From Brevundimonas vesicularis (lineage in GTDB: Bacteria > Pseudomonadota > Alphaproteobacteria > Caulobacterales > Caulobacteraceae): a DNA stretch of 64,000 nucleotides. Location of the stretch: the NCBI RefSeq assembly GCF_014204545.1, contig NZ_JACHLJ010000001.1:1-64000 (forward strand). Direction: 5' to 3'. Below, piece by piece: positions 10,001 through 18,554 of the stretch. The translations under genes and the position numbers were made by a program. Every line of letters starts with the position of its first letter. Position 1 is the stretch's first letter. The notes under the pieces were generated by a model that was given only the letters and a program-made list of their open reading frames with translations, searched no databases and was not told the DNA's origin.

Positions 10001-10189
10001 AACAACGACGTCCGCGCCCAGTATGACAGCGAAAGCCGCAGCGGCTTCGCCTTCTCAGGCGGGGTCGAGGGCTGGCGCCAGATGGGCGCCACCGCCATCG
10101 GTCTGGACGCACGCATGAACACCTTCGGCAACTACGACGAATACCGTATGAACCTGAGGCTGAAGCAGGCCTTCGGAGCCGGTCAGTGA
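7010..10189 (+). CDS. bcsC: BcsC, TPR periplasmic scaffold and outer-membrane cellulose exporter
   Basis: This 1059-residue protein has a signal peptide (LSVASGVVLLALVGPMNVAS) and a TPR superhelix. The repeats include DLAAQAYNRALQLDPGNAAA and EAAQVFELALQRKPGDPDAL, spanning roughly residues 40-640. An Ala/Pro-rich linker lies near 85-120. The C-terminal part (about 700-1059) is rich in alternating aromatic/polar strands and ends in a beta-barrel signature (MNLRLKQAF), matching the BcsC barrel that exports the glucan through the outer membrane. It overlaps bcsB by 8 nt. An in-frame ATG at 7028 (MKSLLKLS) would also give a clean signal peptide. Confidence 0.95.
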   Translation: MNRLWPMKSLLKLSVASGVVLLALVGPMNVASAQIGSGAVADLVRQGDFWRSRGRGDLAAQAYNRALQLDPGNAAARRGLAGPAQGPAPAAPARPAPSTGDSSTTQAAAPRQTAQPRATTSAADRAGRMRVAGYAALDRGELASAATQFQQALAINGRDTDALGGLGVTRLRQERFSEARDLLERASQGAGASRWTEALASARFFALLGEAETAGQANDSRRSEALLNQLLASAATPEQKSLVAVQLGDLLMLQSRYAEARAAYAQAEGTSADAAYKIANAEAAQAAADGNPQRAETAYREALERGGGGDPWLRYAFAGFLLEQGRASDGAAIIQPLQTSTSAESLYAAALYYNQAERPAEALRLLRRVPEAGRTAEMRSLEAEVGLVDAEKQARALAASGRANEALALLDRLNVPGASVGQQIRLGGAYYALGSHDRAASLASAAAAQPGGSATSVEPLVRLLAQTGQDETALGVIQRATGGSTTSAAARRLYSILAVASADRLREDGMRAEAFDVLQSGWSVAPQDPAILVSLGRLYQDGDMTQEAAQVFELALQRKPGDPDALTGLADTASAQGDFAKARQSYRLLLRDRPQDVNAYLTGARVEQAAGDRRAARRLLEQADALGQPRGLAAGSAFTVANPFRNASQNRTSVPINPFAPETLRGVGRSSDGEPVRTPVQQALAELESDDAPMVDAAVEARVRSGEDGLSRLNALTTTISASTPVGQGRIGLSVAPTVIDAGDLNRSASARFGRNATAEALAIVAQQPTVLATPDSQYAAGVALSAYYESPTISADVGSTPLGFERKNVQAGFTWRPRLGAHGALKVFAERRPVTDSVLSYAGAVDPVSGQSWGSVMKTGGGIGASWEQGGTGLFGDVAYRAYAGQGVSDNKALELNIGAYRRLYGSDAMNVTAGISLNYQAFDRNLSYFTFGHGGYFSPQSFVSTAFPIDVRWKRGDWSINAQFSPGYQTYQQDAVALYPEDPTAQGQLTALKLLNNDVRAQYDSESRSGFAFSGGVEGWRQMGATAIGLDARMNTFGNYDEYRMNLRLKQAFGAGQ

Positions 10190-10590
10190 TCCCAGCGGGC
10201 GTCGAGTCTCTGCTGGCGATGGCGATGTTGTCCGAGCTGCGCGACCAGCTCGGCGCGAGGTCGGACGAATTCCTCGTCACGGTCGGAGAGAAGATCGGCG
10301 ATGTCTGCATCATGTCGGCGCAAGGCGACACCGGCCATCTGATGCGCTGGATGAACGGCATCTGGGCGGAGTTGGGCATGGGGTCCGTGACGCTGACCAC
10401 CGGCGCGCGACGGCTTGAGATTACGCATCGCCTGCCTCAATTACCGCCCGAAAATATGCTCTGGAGCGACGCCCTGCCGTTCATTGTAGAGGGCGTTTAC
10501 CGCAGTTGGTTCCACCGGATGGACTCGCGCGGGGTTCTGGGACGGGGCTCAAGGTCGAAAGGCGAGCTGAAGTTTGTCTATTCAGATTGA
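10186..10590 (+). CDS. bcsD: BcsD, cellulose synthase subunit D
   Basis: This 134-residue protein matches the BcsD family, whose octameric rings in the periplasm of Komagataeibacter guide glucan chains into crystalline ribbons. The GHLMRWMNGIWAELGMGSV segment and the EGVYRSWFHRM segment near the C-terminus fit it. It starts with GTG overlapping the bcsC stop by 4 nt. Presence of bcsD together with bcsQ and absence of bcsE/bcsG makes this a type I-like operon, which suggests ordered cellulose. Confidence 0.85.
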   Translation: MIPAGVESLLAMAMLSELRDQLGARSDEFLVTVGEKIGDVCIMSAQGDTGHLMRWMNGIWAELGMGSVTLTTGARRLEITHRLPQLPPENMLWSDALPFIVEGVYRSWFHRMDSRGVLGRGSRSKGELKFVYSD

Positions 10591-11572
10591 TCGGCGAACC
10601 CTACTCGCCGTAGCAGGCCTAACGGCGTTCGCGCCCACTGCCTGCGCCAAGGACCTGAAGGGTTCCGAGTGGCGGTCCTACAAGCAGCGGTTCGTCTCGC
10701 CTGACGGACGCGTGATCGACACTGGCAACGGTGGCGTCAGCCATTCGGAGGGCCAGGGGTTCGGCATGATCCTGGCCTTCGCAGCCGAGGATCGGGCGAC
10801 GTTCGCCTCAATGTGGTCGTGGACGAAGACGCATCTGTCCCGGACCGATACGGGCCTGTTGGCCTGGCGTTTCGATCCGTCCCAGAGCGATCCGGTCAAG
10901 GATCCCAACAACGCCACCGACGGCGACCTTCTGATCGCCTGGGCCCTGCTGCGGGCGGCGGGGGCATGGAACATGCCGGAATACGCCCAGGAGTCGCAAA
11001 GTTTGCGCGCGGCGATTTTGCGTGAAGCCTGCACCAGCCATGCCGGTCGGCGTGTCCTGTTGCCGGGACGGTTGGGGTTCCTGGCGGACAACGTCGCAAT
11101 CTTAAATCCGTCCTATTATGTTTGGCCGGCCCTGGATGCCTTCGCCCGGCTGGAGCCATTGTGGAATGATGTCATCAGCGATGGCGCGGACCTGATCGGC
11201 GTAGCCGCCTTTGGAACTTGGGGTCTTCCCACCGACTGGATACAGCTCGACGCCGCAGGTTTGGTGCAGCCGGCCGCAGGACGCCCGGCGCGGTTCGGCT
11301 TCGATGCCGTGCGCGTACCACTCTATCTGCAATTGTCGGGTCGCACCGCGGAGTTGGGGCGTTTCAGCAGATACTGGCGCGAGACCGAAAAGGCCGGCGG
11401 CTGGCCCGCCTGGATCGACGTGACTAGCGGCGCCGTAGCGCCCTATGCCGCCTCCGACGGCGTCAAGGCGATCGCCTTCTCCACCCTGGATCGCAACCCG
11501 TCGACGCCGCAGTCGACCGAAGACTACTATTCCGAGACCCTAAGGCTTCTCACAAATCTGCCTTTGAATTAG
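10574..11572 (+). CDS. bcsZ: BcsZ-type endo-1,4-beta-glucanase (GH8)
   Basis: This 332-residue GH8 cellulase of the cellulose operon trims or edits nascent glucan. GH8 motifs are present: SHSEGQGFGM (catalytic Glu, near residue 58), NNATDGDLLIAWALL (catalytic Asp, near residue 115) and NPSYYVWPAL. The N-terminus has an Arg-Arg pair and a hydrophobic stretch (RRTLLAVAGLTAFAPTACA), possibly a Tat-like signal. The best start is TTG at 10574, overlapping bcsD by 17 nt. It lies last in the operon, whereas in enterics bcsZ sits between bcsB and bcsC. Confidence 0.92.
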   Translation: MSIQIDRRTLLAVAGLTAFAPTACAKDLKGSEWRSYKQRFVSPDGRVIDTGNGGVSHSEGQGFGMILAFAAEDRATFASMWSWTKTHLSRTDTGLLAWRFDPSQSDPVKDPNNATDGDLLIAWALLRAAGAWNMPEYAQESQSLRAAILREACTSHAGRRVLLPGRLGFLADNVAILNPSYYVWPALDAFARLEPLWNDVISDGADLIGVAAFGTWGLPTDWIQLDAAGLVQPAAGRPARFGFDAVRVPLYLQLSGRTAELGRFSRYWRETEKAGGWPAWIDVTSGAVAPYAASDGVKAIAFSTLDRNPSTPQSTEDYYSETLRLLTNLPLN

Positions 11573-11699
11573 AGGCGAGCTGATTGCCAAGGTCGCGGGA
11601 TGGCGTCATCCAGGCCGATCTCAAGCAACGGTCACTCGTCGGGCTGCTCTGGAACTCAGCGCATAGGCGGCGGTAGGACGGGAGGCCCGTCTAAACTGC

Positions 11700-11906
11700 A
11701 TCAGCCCGAGGATCATTATGCCTCAGGTAGCACGCGACGAACTGGGCCGTGCGCGTGGCGAGCGCTTCCGCCGGATAATCGACGCCTCTGCAGCAGGTCG
11801 TGCGGGCACGCCCGATCAGGTCGGCGGGGTCGGCACCTTGCTGATGGCACCGGACGGCGGCGTCACGGCGGCTTGGTGGTATGGCGAGCTTGTGTCTGCC
11901 ACCTGA
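11700..11906 (+). pseudogene. SDR-family dehydrogenase, C-terminal remnant
   Basis: A short open frame carries the C-terminal signature of a short-chain dehydrogenase: FRRIIDASAAGRAGTPDQVG then VGTLLMAPDGGVTAAWWYGE. Intact relatives read roughly PDGaFITGSDfLmDGGVTA at this point, so about a dozen residues have been lost at the PDG/GGVTA junction. No catalytic Tyr-Lys region or Rossmann fold lies upstream. It is a decayed gene fragment beside the cellulose operon, consistent with debris inside an old island. Confidence 0.55.
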
Positions 11907-12104
11907 AATGAAAATCAGAATGCAGACCCTCATAGGGCCCGCAGCGTGGCGAAAGTGACTCGACGACGCCGATCAGAAAGTCTGGAACTCGGCGATCCAC
12001 TAACGTCTGCTGATGGCGCATAGCGGATTTTCAACTGACGTCTCGACTGCACCTCGGCTAAGCACTGGATATGACAACGGGTGTGAGGTGCGACACGGTG
12101 CGGG

Positions 12105-12116
12105 CTCCCGCACCCA
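12105..12116 (+). repeat. Candidate attachment-site half (12-bp repeat, copy 2)
   Basis: An exact second copy of the tRNA-fMet 3' end (ctcccgcaccca) lies outside any tRNA. A terminator-like hairpin follows within 15 nt and recombinase-like remnants follow that, mirroring the layout at 636-720. The interval between the two copies is about 11.46 kb and holds the whole cellulose operon. Confidence 0.45.
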
Positions 12117-12124
12117 CAACATTA

Positions 12125-12156
12125 AAAAGCCCCACCGCACAGAGCCGAGGGGTTTT
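12125..12156 (+). terminator. Terminator-like hairpin after the second 12-bp repeat
   Basis: An imperfect inverted pair (aaaaagcccc near 12123-12132 and gaggggtttt near 12147-12156) frames an AC-rich loop. A T run is present on one side and an A run on the other, so it could act in both directions. It resembles the arrangement behind tRNA-fMet but is weaker. Confidence 0.4.
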
Positions 12157-12167
12157 CTGCTGTTTGG

Positions 12168-12395
12168 CTAACAGGCGCTGAGTAACACGCCCGAGCCGCC
12201 GTGGACTTGAAGTTCGATCTCGCCCAGGCTTGGCGCATGCTTTGGACGGCGTCGGCCATGGCCTGCGCGTGGGCAGCTTGGCGGGATGCCGGCTAGGAGA
12301 CGGACTTCCACAGTCTTGGCGGCGATCAGTTTGATGCAGGTTTCGCGCTCACAGGCGGTGCAGCAGGTGCACTTTAGGCCTTCAGGGTTGTCTTC
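12168..12395 (-). pseudogene. Probable second serine recombinase C-terminal remnant
   Basis: The minus-strand frame ends GEIELQVHGGSGVLLSAC and then a stop at 12168-12170. It resembles the tail of the first recombinase remnant (GKFYLQVHGSLAVLLGL), and both contain a C-K-L-I segment upstream (TCIKLI here, ICKLID there). The nucleotide sequences are also visibly similar over about 60 nt. A cysteine cluster (CTCCTACE) lies further upstream. There is no catalytic N-terminal domain. The resemblance is modest, so the family call is tentative. Confidence 0.4.
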
Positions 12396-12696
12396 AGCGG
12401 TTATGAAACTCGCCGTCGCCCGCCCTCTCTGCCTGTGGCGGCCAGCAAGACCGTGATGCAGCGGCCAGCCGAATGGGCGAAGTCAGGATCCGATCTTCAC
12501 CCGGCAAAACCACGCAGTCTCTCTCGTTTCTCACGGCCAAATGACCCAACTCGGTCGGCGACGCGGAGGTCAGAAGCTAGAGAAACCGTCAAGTCCAGCG
12601 GTCTCTCGCGTTTTATCCCTACTGAGCATCTTATGAATGCAATAAGCTTTTGGACGTTATCTCGGGCGCACCACTCTGCACGGCGCGCTGACCTCT
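12396..12696. other. Intergenic region upstream of the hybrid kinase
   Basis: About 300 bases with several short open frames but no residue pattern I recognise. It presumably holds the promoter of the kinase at 12697. No convincing promoter, operator or RNA structure was found by eye. Confidence 0.35.
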
Positions 12697-15600
12697 ATGC
12701 CTTTATCTGCAACGACTCCGATCTCACCGAGCCTGCTGGCGCGCCGGCTACTTCAATGGCTGGGGCTGGCGATCCTGGCATTCGCTCTTGCCTACGCGGC
12801 CGTTCTCTGGACGCGCGCGACAGGGCGGGCGGCGGCGGTCTGGCCGCTCAATGCGGTATTTCTCATCATCGGCCTGCGCGGCAGGGCGGGGGGCTGGCTG
12901 GCGGTCCTGTCGGCCATGCTCGTCGGCAACGGCATCGCCAATCTGGCAAACGGAGATAGCTTGCCGCTCGCCCTCGGGATGGCGGGCGACAATCTGATCG
13001 AGACAGTGATCGTCGCAGCTGTGATCGCCGGCGGTCGTCCGAATCAAAGTGCTCACTTTCTACCGGTCGGACGGCTTATCGGAGCAGCGATTGTCGGCAG
13101 TGCGGCGTCGGCCATTATCGCCTTTGGTCTGCTGACACTGGGCGAAGGCGCCCAACTCGCACTGTTGGACATGGCGATCTGGTTCGCGGCGGACGCCCTG
13201 GGCCTGGTGCTGTTCGCGCCGCTGGCCTGGGCGCTGACACGCCGAATGTCGCCAGTCCGCTTTCGGAACGCATTGAGCCAGGCGTCTGCGCCGTTGATCA
13301 TCTTGGTCGTCGTGACGACGGCCGTCTTCTGGCAGTCTGAGTTTCCTCTATTATTCCTCGTCGCGCCGGCGGCCGTCTACCTCGCGGCGCGCAGCGGGCC
13401 GCTCGGTGTTGGTTTCGGCGGTTTGGCGGTGACGGTTCTGGCCATGGGGTTCAGCCTGTCTGATCACGGGCCTACCAGCCTGATCGACGCCGATACGCCT
13501 GTCCGGCTCTTGGTCATGCAGGGCTTCCTGGCCGTGACTGTTCTGACCAGCATGATTGTCGCCGCCTCGACGGCGCGTCAGCAGCACCTGATTGCAAGGT
13601 TGCGAGCACAGCAAGCGCGTCTGAAACGTCGGGACGAACAGGCTAGAGTGCGCGAGCAGCAGAATCTGATGGCTGAAAGCATGAGCCGGGTCGGCCACTG
13701 GTCCATCGACGTTGCCAGTGGATCTCTCTTCTGGTCACCGGAAGTCTACCGTATCCACGGTCTCGACCCGGAGGTGCACCGGCCCCGCCTAGAAGAGGCG
13801 ATCAACTATTACGCCCCAGAAGACCGCGCTCGTGTGAGTGAGGCCGTGGAGTTCGCCATGGCGGTCAACCAGCCATGGCAGTTCGATGCTGACCTCATCA
13901 CGGCGAGCGGTGGCCGGGTCCGCGTGAGGGCCGCCGGTGAGTGCCAACTGAACAGCGACGGCGAAGTGAAGACGATCTTTGGGGTTTTCAAGGATATCAC
14001 CGAGGATGACGCCCTTCTTCGGCAGGTTCAGGAGCAGAAAGCTCTATACAAACTACTGGCGGACAATTCTTCTGACGTCATTGCTCGATACAAGGCCGAT
14101 GGTGTGTTCGAGTATCTTTCCCCTGCTGTGGGGTCGCTGCTCGGTTACAGCCCCGCCGAGCTTGTGGGGCGGCGCACTTTCGAAATCATCGACCCTAGCC
14201 AGCACGCGCACGTTGAGAACGCCTTCCGCAAAGGTCTCATCGAAGGTGGTTCCTTCACCGTCAGCTATCAGGCCCGCCGCAAGGACGGGACGACCTTGTG
14301 GCTCGAGGCAAGGCCGACCCCGGCTTTCGATACGGATGGCAACGTCACAGGCTTCGTCGACACGGTCAGGGACGTCACCGAACGACGCGAACGTGAGATT
14401 GAGTTGGCTGAAGCACGTCATTCGGCGGAAACGGCGGCACGCACGAAGGCGGACTTCCTTTCCAACATGAGCCACGAAATCCGTACGCCGCTCAACGCCA
14501 TTCTGGGGTTCACCGACCTTCTCGCAGAGACGGTGACAACCGAAGAGGAACGTCGTTACGCCGATCGCATCACGAGCGCCGGAAAATCCCTGCTGCATGT
14601 CGTGAATGACATCCTGGATTTCTCAAAGATCGAGGCCGGACGGATGACGATCGAGAACCGGCCGTACAGTCCATCGGATGTCGCGGCTGAGGTGATTGAC
14701 CTGATTCCCGCCGCCTATCCTTCGTGTTCAGTCGATTTGACGCTCAATGTCGACCGCGTCGTGGCCTCGCACTATTTCGGCGACGAAGTCCGGTTCAAGC
14801 AGATATTGCTGAATGTAATCGGAAACGCCGTCAAGTTCACCCGCAAGGGGCTTGTCCGGGTCGATGTCACTGCATCGAACAAGACATTATGCGTCAAGGT
14901 GGAGGACACCGGCCCAGGGATCCCAACGGATCGTCTCGATGCCCTGTTCGAGGGCTTCTCGCAAGCCGACGAGTCGATTTCGCGCAACTTCGGCGGATCT
15001 GGGCTCGGCTTGTCTATCAGCCGTTCTCTGGCCAGGCTAATGGGCGGGGACCTCATCCTCAACAGCACGCTAGGTCATGGCACGACGGTGACCTTGGTTC
15101 TGCCAGCGCGCAAGGCGTCGCGGGCCGAGCACGTTTCAACGTCGACGGTTAGCCAGAACAGACCCAACGGGCTCGTCGTCATGGTGGTCGACGACGTGGA
15201 GGCGAACCGCGAGCTGCTCCAGCTTCAGCTTGGCCGAGTTGGTCATGACGTTCGTCTGTTTGAATCCGGGCAGGCGGCTCTGGATGCCCTAGCGCTTGAT
15301 GGCGAGGCGTTCGACATCATCCTCATGGACGTGCAGATGCCTCGCATGGATGGGTTGGAAGCCACGCGGAGGATCCGCCGGATGGACGGCTCTGCTGCAA
15401 GCGTGCCGGTGGTGGCGCTGACGGCTAACGTTCTGCCCGAGCAGATCGCCGCCTGCCGCGAAGCAGGGATGGACGACCACATCGGCAAGCCTGTGAACAT
15501 AGATGCGCTTGTTGCGCTGCTTGCCAAGCTGTCACCCGCCAAGACGACCGCCGCTGACGATGCCGATAGCGACAACGCCATGACGGCCCTGAAGCGGCGC

Positions 15601-15909
15601 TATGTCGACCATCTGGCTTCGGTGCCGGATCAGCTTCGCGCCCTTCTCGACCGGTCGCCGGCGATGGATGCCTATGCCGGGCTTGCAGCGCAGGCGCATT
15701 CGATCGCCGGGACCTCCGGCAGCTTCGGGCTAGACGATGTGTCGACAGCGGCTTTCGACCTGGAGGCCCTGGCGTTGAAAGCGACGGCCGGGGAGGAAGT
15801 TGATGCGTATGCATTGACCTGCGCCGTCGAACGGTTGTCGGCGGCCATGACCGACGCACATGGCCCGCAGCCTGAGGGCGAGGCTCAACTGGCGATCTTG
15901 ACGGATTGA
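12697..15909 (+). CDS. MASE1-PAS-PAS hybrid sensor histidine kinase with REC and Hpt domains
   Basis: This 1070-residue inner-membrane sensor packs a whole phosphorelay in one chain. It begins with an eight-to-ten-helix MASE1 sensor region (about residues 15-305). Two PAS domains follow (about 330-440 and 450-565; FEYLSPAVGSLLGYSPAELV). The HisKA domain carries FLSNMSHEIRTPLN (phospho-acceptor H593), and the HATPase domain has N- and G-boxes (NVIGNAVKFT, DTGPGIP, GGSGLGLSIS). A REC domain has the acceptor D878 in DIILMDVQMPRMDG. A C-terminal Hpt domain carries H1001 in AQAHSIAGTSG. The final phosphate acceptor is probably the small receiver encoded just downstream. The stimulus cannot be told from sequence. 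Confidence 0.93.
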   Translation: MPLSATTPISPSLLARRLLQWLGLAILAFALAYAAVLWTRATGRAAAVWPLNAVFLIIGLRGRAGGWLAVLSAMLVGNGIANLANGDSLPLALGMAGDNLIETVIVAAVIAGGRPNQSAHFLPVGRLIGAAIVGSAASAIIAFGLLTLGEGAQLALLDMAIWFAADALGLVLFAPLAWALTRRMSPVRFRNALSQASAPLIILVVVTTAVFWQSEFPLLFLVAPAAVYLAARSGPLGVGFGGLAVTVLAMGFSLSDHGPTSLIDADTPVRLLVMQGFLAVTVLTSMIVAASTARQQHLIARLRAQQARLKRRDEQARVREQQNLMAESMSRVGHWSIDVASGSLFWSPEVYRIHGLDPEVHRPRLEEAINYYAPEDRARVSEAVEFAMAVNQPWQFDADLITASGGRVRVRAAGECQLNSDGEVKTIFGVFKDITEDDALLRQVQEQKALYKLLADNSSDVIARYKADGVFEYLSPAVGSLLGYSPAELVGRRTFEIIDPSQHAHVENAFRKGLIEGGSFTVSYQARRKDGTTLWLEARPTPAFDTDGNVTGFVDTVRDVTERREREIELAEARHSAETAARTKADFLSNMSHEIRTPLNAILGFTDLLAETVTTEEERRYADRITSAGKSLLHVVNDILDFSKIEAGRMTIENRPYSPSDVAAEVIDLIPAAYPSCSVDLTLNVDRVVASHYFGDEVRFKQILLNVIGNAVKFTRKGLVRVDVTASNKTLCVKVEDTGPGIPTDRLDALFEGFSQADESISRNFGGSGLGLSISRSLARLMGGDLILNSTLGHGTTVTLVLPARKASRAEHVSTSTVSQNRPNGLVVMVVDDVEANRELLQLQLGRVGHDVRLFESGQAALDALALDGEAFDIILMDVQMPRMDGLEATRRIRRMDGSAASVPVVALTANVLPEQIAACREAGMDDHIGKPVNIDALVALLAKLSPAKTTAADDADSDNAMTALKRRYVDHLASVPDQLRALLDRSPAMDAYAGLAAQAHSIAGTSGSFGLDDVSTAAFDLEALALKATAGEEVDAYALTCAVERLSAAMTDAHGPQPEGEAQLAILTD

Positions 15910-15986
15910 CCGCTGATATGAGATTTCAGCCGCTGGAAAGGATCATAGCCGATCGGCCAAATGAAGACCGATCAAGGATGAATGCG

Positions 15987-16343
15987 ATGAAACAATGCAT
16001 CGTGGTCGAAGACGATCCTTTTTGGGCAGGTGAAATTCGCCGTATGCTTGAGGGCGAAGCCATAGAAGTGCTCTGCGCATCGACAGGCTTGCAAGCTTTG
16101 GAGCTTGCAGCGGCTCACCCAGCCGCGGCCATCATTCTCGACATAATTCTGCCTGACATCGACGGGCTGAAAGTGCTTGAACAGTTACAGCCGCGCGCCT
16201 GTCCAGTTCTTGCAATCACCAGTGGCGGCCGGATGGGCCCGGATTTCTATCTCCGACTTGCCAGTCAGTTTGGCGCACGGAGCGGGCTGGCGAAACCTTT
16301 CACCGATCAGCAGTTGCTGAAAAGCTGGCGATCCATCCACTGA
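15987..16343 (+). CDS. Single-domain response regulator (CheY-like)
   Basis: A receiver domain of 118 residues with no output domain. The acid pocket (VEDD), phosphorylatable aspartate (ILDIILPD), switch threonine (AITSGG) and conserved lysine (LAKPF) are all present. I chose ATG 15987 because caagg precedes it at proper spacing; in-frame TTG 15906, ATG 15918 and ATG 15978 are less well placed. It lies about 80 nt after the hybrid kinase and is likely its partner, acting by protein contact rather than by binding DNA. Confidence 0.88.
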   Translation: MKQCIVVEDDPFWAGEIRRMLEGEAIEVLCASTGLQALELAAAHPAAAIILDIILPDIDGLKVLEQLQPRACPVLAITSGGRMGPDFYLRLASQFGARSGLAKPFTDQQLLKSWRSIH

Positions 16344-16733
16344 GACAGTAACAGGTGAACACGCGCTTTCACACGCCGTAGTGTCGCAACGTCGCTCGCC
16401 GTCTTGCTGAAGACAATACGGGATCGAGTTAAGAAGTTAAACTTGGGGTGTTGAGCCGCCATCGTCTTGATTGGTGCGGGCCTAGTTCAAAACCTGATCC
16501 ATCTGGCTCAGTGGCCTTGGCCGCCGCGGCCCTGACCGAGACGTCCTCGACCGCGGCGACCAATGTTCTGTGCGTAGATATGCCGAAGGCTCGCCCACGA
16601 TCGCGCGGCTGGCTTGCGCCAGAAACGGACCTTAACTGTGGCTTCGGCGCCAAACATCAGCAGCCGAATCTCGAGTCAGGTCGGCCGAAAGACGGCCAAT
16701 GCCGCCCTGGCCGTCGGCCCCTGTAGGTTAGCA
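16344..16733. other. Intergenic region between convergent genes
   Basis: About 390 bases between the response regulator (+) and the LuxR-type regulator (-). No coding frame here resembles a protein I know. No strong hairpin terminator or repeat was seen. Confidence 0.4.
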
Positions 16734-17405
16734 TCAGTTCGTTAGCTGAAAGCTTAGTCTAAGGGCGCCGGTGATGCCTTTGACGCCCATGCGCATGCAG
16801 ATGGCGCGCAGGTGGGCGCGGACGGTGTGGATCGACATATCCATCTTTCGCCCGATGTCCTTTGGGGCTTCGCCTTGGGTGAGATGGGAAAGGACCAGGA
16901 GTTCGGCCCGGGTCAGACCGAAGATGGCGCGCAGCGGCTCCATAACCTCCACGCCCATGCAGTGGGCGGGGCGCGCCGTGGCGAAGATGCGGTCGATCGC
17001 ATCGGGCGCCGTCGCCAGATCCAGCAGGCACCAGGCGTCATCGCCTGAGCGAAACAGAAGGCGGCCGTGGGATTGGCGTCCTTGCAGCAGACGGTTGGCC
17101 AAGGCGTCGAAGTCGCCACGATTGCGATGGGAGGGGCAGATAAAGGCCCCGCCAGCGCCCAGTACACCCGCTGCAATCATGGCTCTGGCCTTGGCGTTGG
17201 CGTGGATCACGCAGCCCTGAGTATCCAGAACGAACCGGGCGATGATGTCATGTTCGAACCAGGCGGTGCAGTCCGCGCGGGGCAGGGGTGTCGGACTTCC
17301 ACACACTCCTGATGGCGTCCCGCGCCGCGTCAGTCGTGCCTCGAAAATTGTTGCCGCAGGAAAGCTGTCTGGTCGCGACGACGTCGCCGTCTCGTGATGA
17401 TACAT
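16734..17405 (-). CDS. LuxR-family HTH transcriptional regulator
   Basis: This 223-residue protein has a C-terminal LuxR-type helix-turn-helix (about 160-220; LTRAELLVLSHLTQGEAP then MDMSIHTVRAHLRAI). Its N-terminal half looks PAS-like (IARFVLDTQGCVIHANAKAR). There is no receiver aspartate pocket, so it probably senses a ligand or partner rather than a phosphate. It lies 174 bp downstream of the pilus operon on the same strand. A second regulator of similar build (22923-23579) lies on the other side, so both may control the pili. Confidence 0.8.
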   Translation of the reverse strand: MYHHETATSSRPDSFPAATIFEARLTRRGTPSGVCGSPTPLPRADCTAWFEHDIIARFVLDTQGCVIHANAKARAMIAAGVLGAGGAFICPSHRNRGDFDALANRLLQGRQSHGRLLFRSGDDAWCLLDLATAPDAIDRIFATARPAHCMGVEVMEPLRAIFGLTRAELLVLSHLTQGEAPKDIGRKMDMSIHTVRAHLRAICMRMGVKGITGALRLSFQLTN

Positions 17406-17579
17406 TGCGCCACCCAGTTGTCGGAGGTCGTCCAGGTCCGCACGGGGCTGTCCACCTCAAGCTTCGGATCTGCGTGCGCCGGTTCTCCCGATATTCGGCG
17501 CATCGCATTAACGTTTTAGCAATATGAAGCTGCAGCGGTAATCGCCGCTATGGGCTAACCCTGATGGGGTATGCCGCCG

Positions 17580-18554
17580 TCAGCGGGGGGATATGTCGAT
17601 CGCGAGCACATCCTGATAGCGACCGGCCATCTGATCCTTGATCTTGCCCAAGGTGAACAGCATCGGCAGCGATATGCCGGCGAGGGTGCGGGGCGGATCG
17701 ACCTCCTTGGTCCACGGGGCCTGTAGATCGACCAGCGTTCCGTCCAGCTCGACCGCGTAGGCGACGCTGGACGCGGTTTCCACATCACCTTGTCGTCTCA
17801 TAGTTCCGCCATGCTCTGACTTGATCGCGATGACCGACGGCGCATTGGCGCGGACCTGCACGAAGATGCGCCGCATCAGCCCTGTAGAGGCGTCACCGAA
17901 ATCGACTACCTCCACACTGGAGCCCGAACCAAAGGCGCCGGCGGCTCCGGCCAGATTCAGTTGTGCTCGGGGCGTGGAGACTAACTGCATACGGATCGGG
18001 ATTGGGGCAAGCAAAGCCGTTCCAGCGGCGTCCTTGACCAGCAGCTTCAGATCGGTGGCATAGGTTCCGGCGTCGGGCACGGCGTCCACGACGATCGCGG
18101 CGTCCAGCTGCGCCTGGCCTGTCGCCTTGCCTGCGAGAGTGTAGCGGAAGACCCCAGGCTCGACGTCAGATGTCTGAAGCCCCGACGCCTCTCGCGGACG
18201 GAACTGCACCCCCACGCCCCCAAGGGCCAGCCGGGAAACAATCGCCCCGCCGTCGTCAACGACGGACAGCCGCAGCTCGCAGGCCTCGTCTGCCTGGTTC
18301 TTCAGGCCCAGATCGATGGCGCCGCTCGACGGTCCCGCAGCGAAGGGATTGTAGTTGATGACGACAGTGTTGGGGCTCTGGGTCAGGGCAAGGTCGCAGG
18401 CTCTCGCCTTGGAGGCGGTCACGGCCAGGATAGCCGCCAGGACCAGCGAGACCATGACGGTCAGCGTTTCAGACCAGGTTGGAACCCGGATCTTTCGGTC
18501 GCCTTGCGCCTTGCGCCTACGGCGACGGCGGAGACGTGCGGATTTCGCCGACAT
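17580..18554 (-). CDS. Chaperone-usher pilus tip/minor subunit-like protein
   Basis: This 324-residue exported protein is the last gene of the pilus operon and overlaps the usher gene by 38 nt. The N-terminus is very basic (RLRRRRRRKAQ), followed by a long hydrophobic signal-anchor segment (TVMVSLVLAAILAVTAS) ending near a cysteine (RACDLAL). The rest is beta-rich and of low similarity. In short chaperone-usher operons the gene after the usher commonly encodes the tip adhesin, and that is the basis for the call. I see no recognisable lectin or adhesin motif. Confidence 0.55.
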   Translation of the reverse strand: MSAKSARLRRRRRRKAQGDRKIRVPTWSETLTVMVSLVLAAILAVTASKARACDLALTQSPNTVVINYNPFAAGPSSGAIDLGLKNQADEACELRLSVVDDGGAIVSRLALGGVGVQFRPREASGLQTSDVEPGVFRYTLAGKATGQAQLDAAIVVDAVPDAGTYATDLKLLVKDAAGTALLAPIPIRMQLVSTPRAQLNLAGAAGAFGSGSSVEVVDFGDASTGLMRRIFVQVRANAPSVIAIKSEHGGTMRRQGDVETASSVAYAVELDGTLVDLQAPWTKEVDPPRTLAGISLPMLFTLGKIKDQMAGRYQDVLAIDISPR

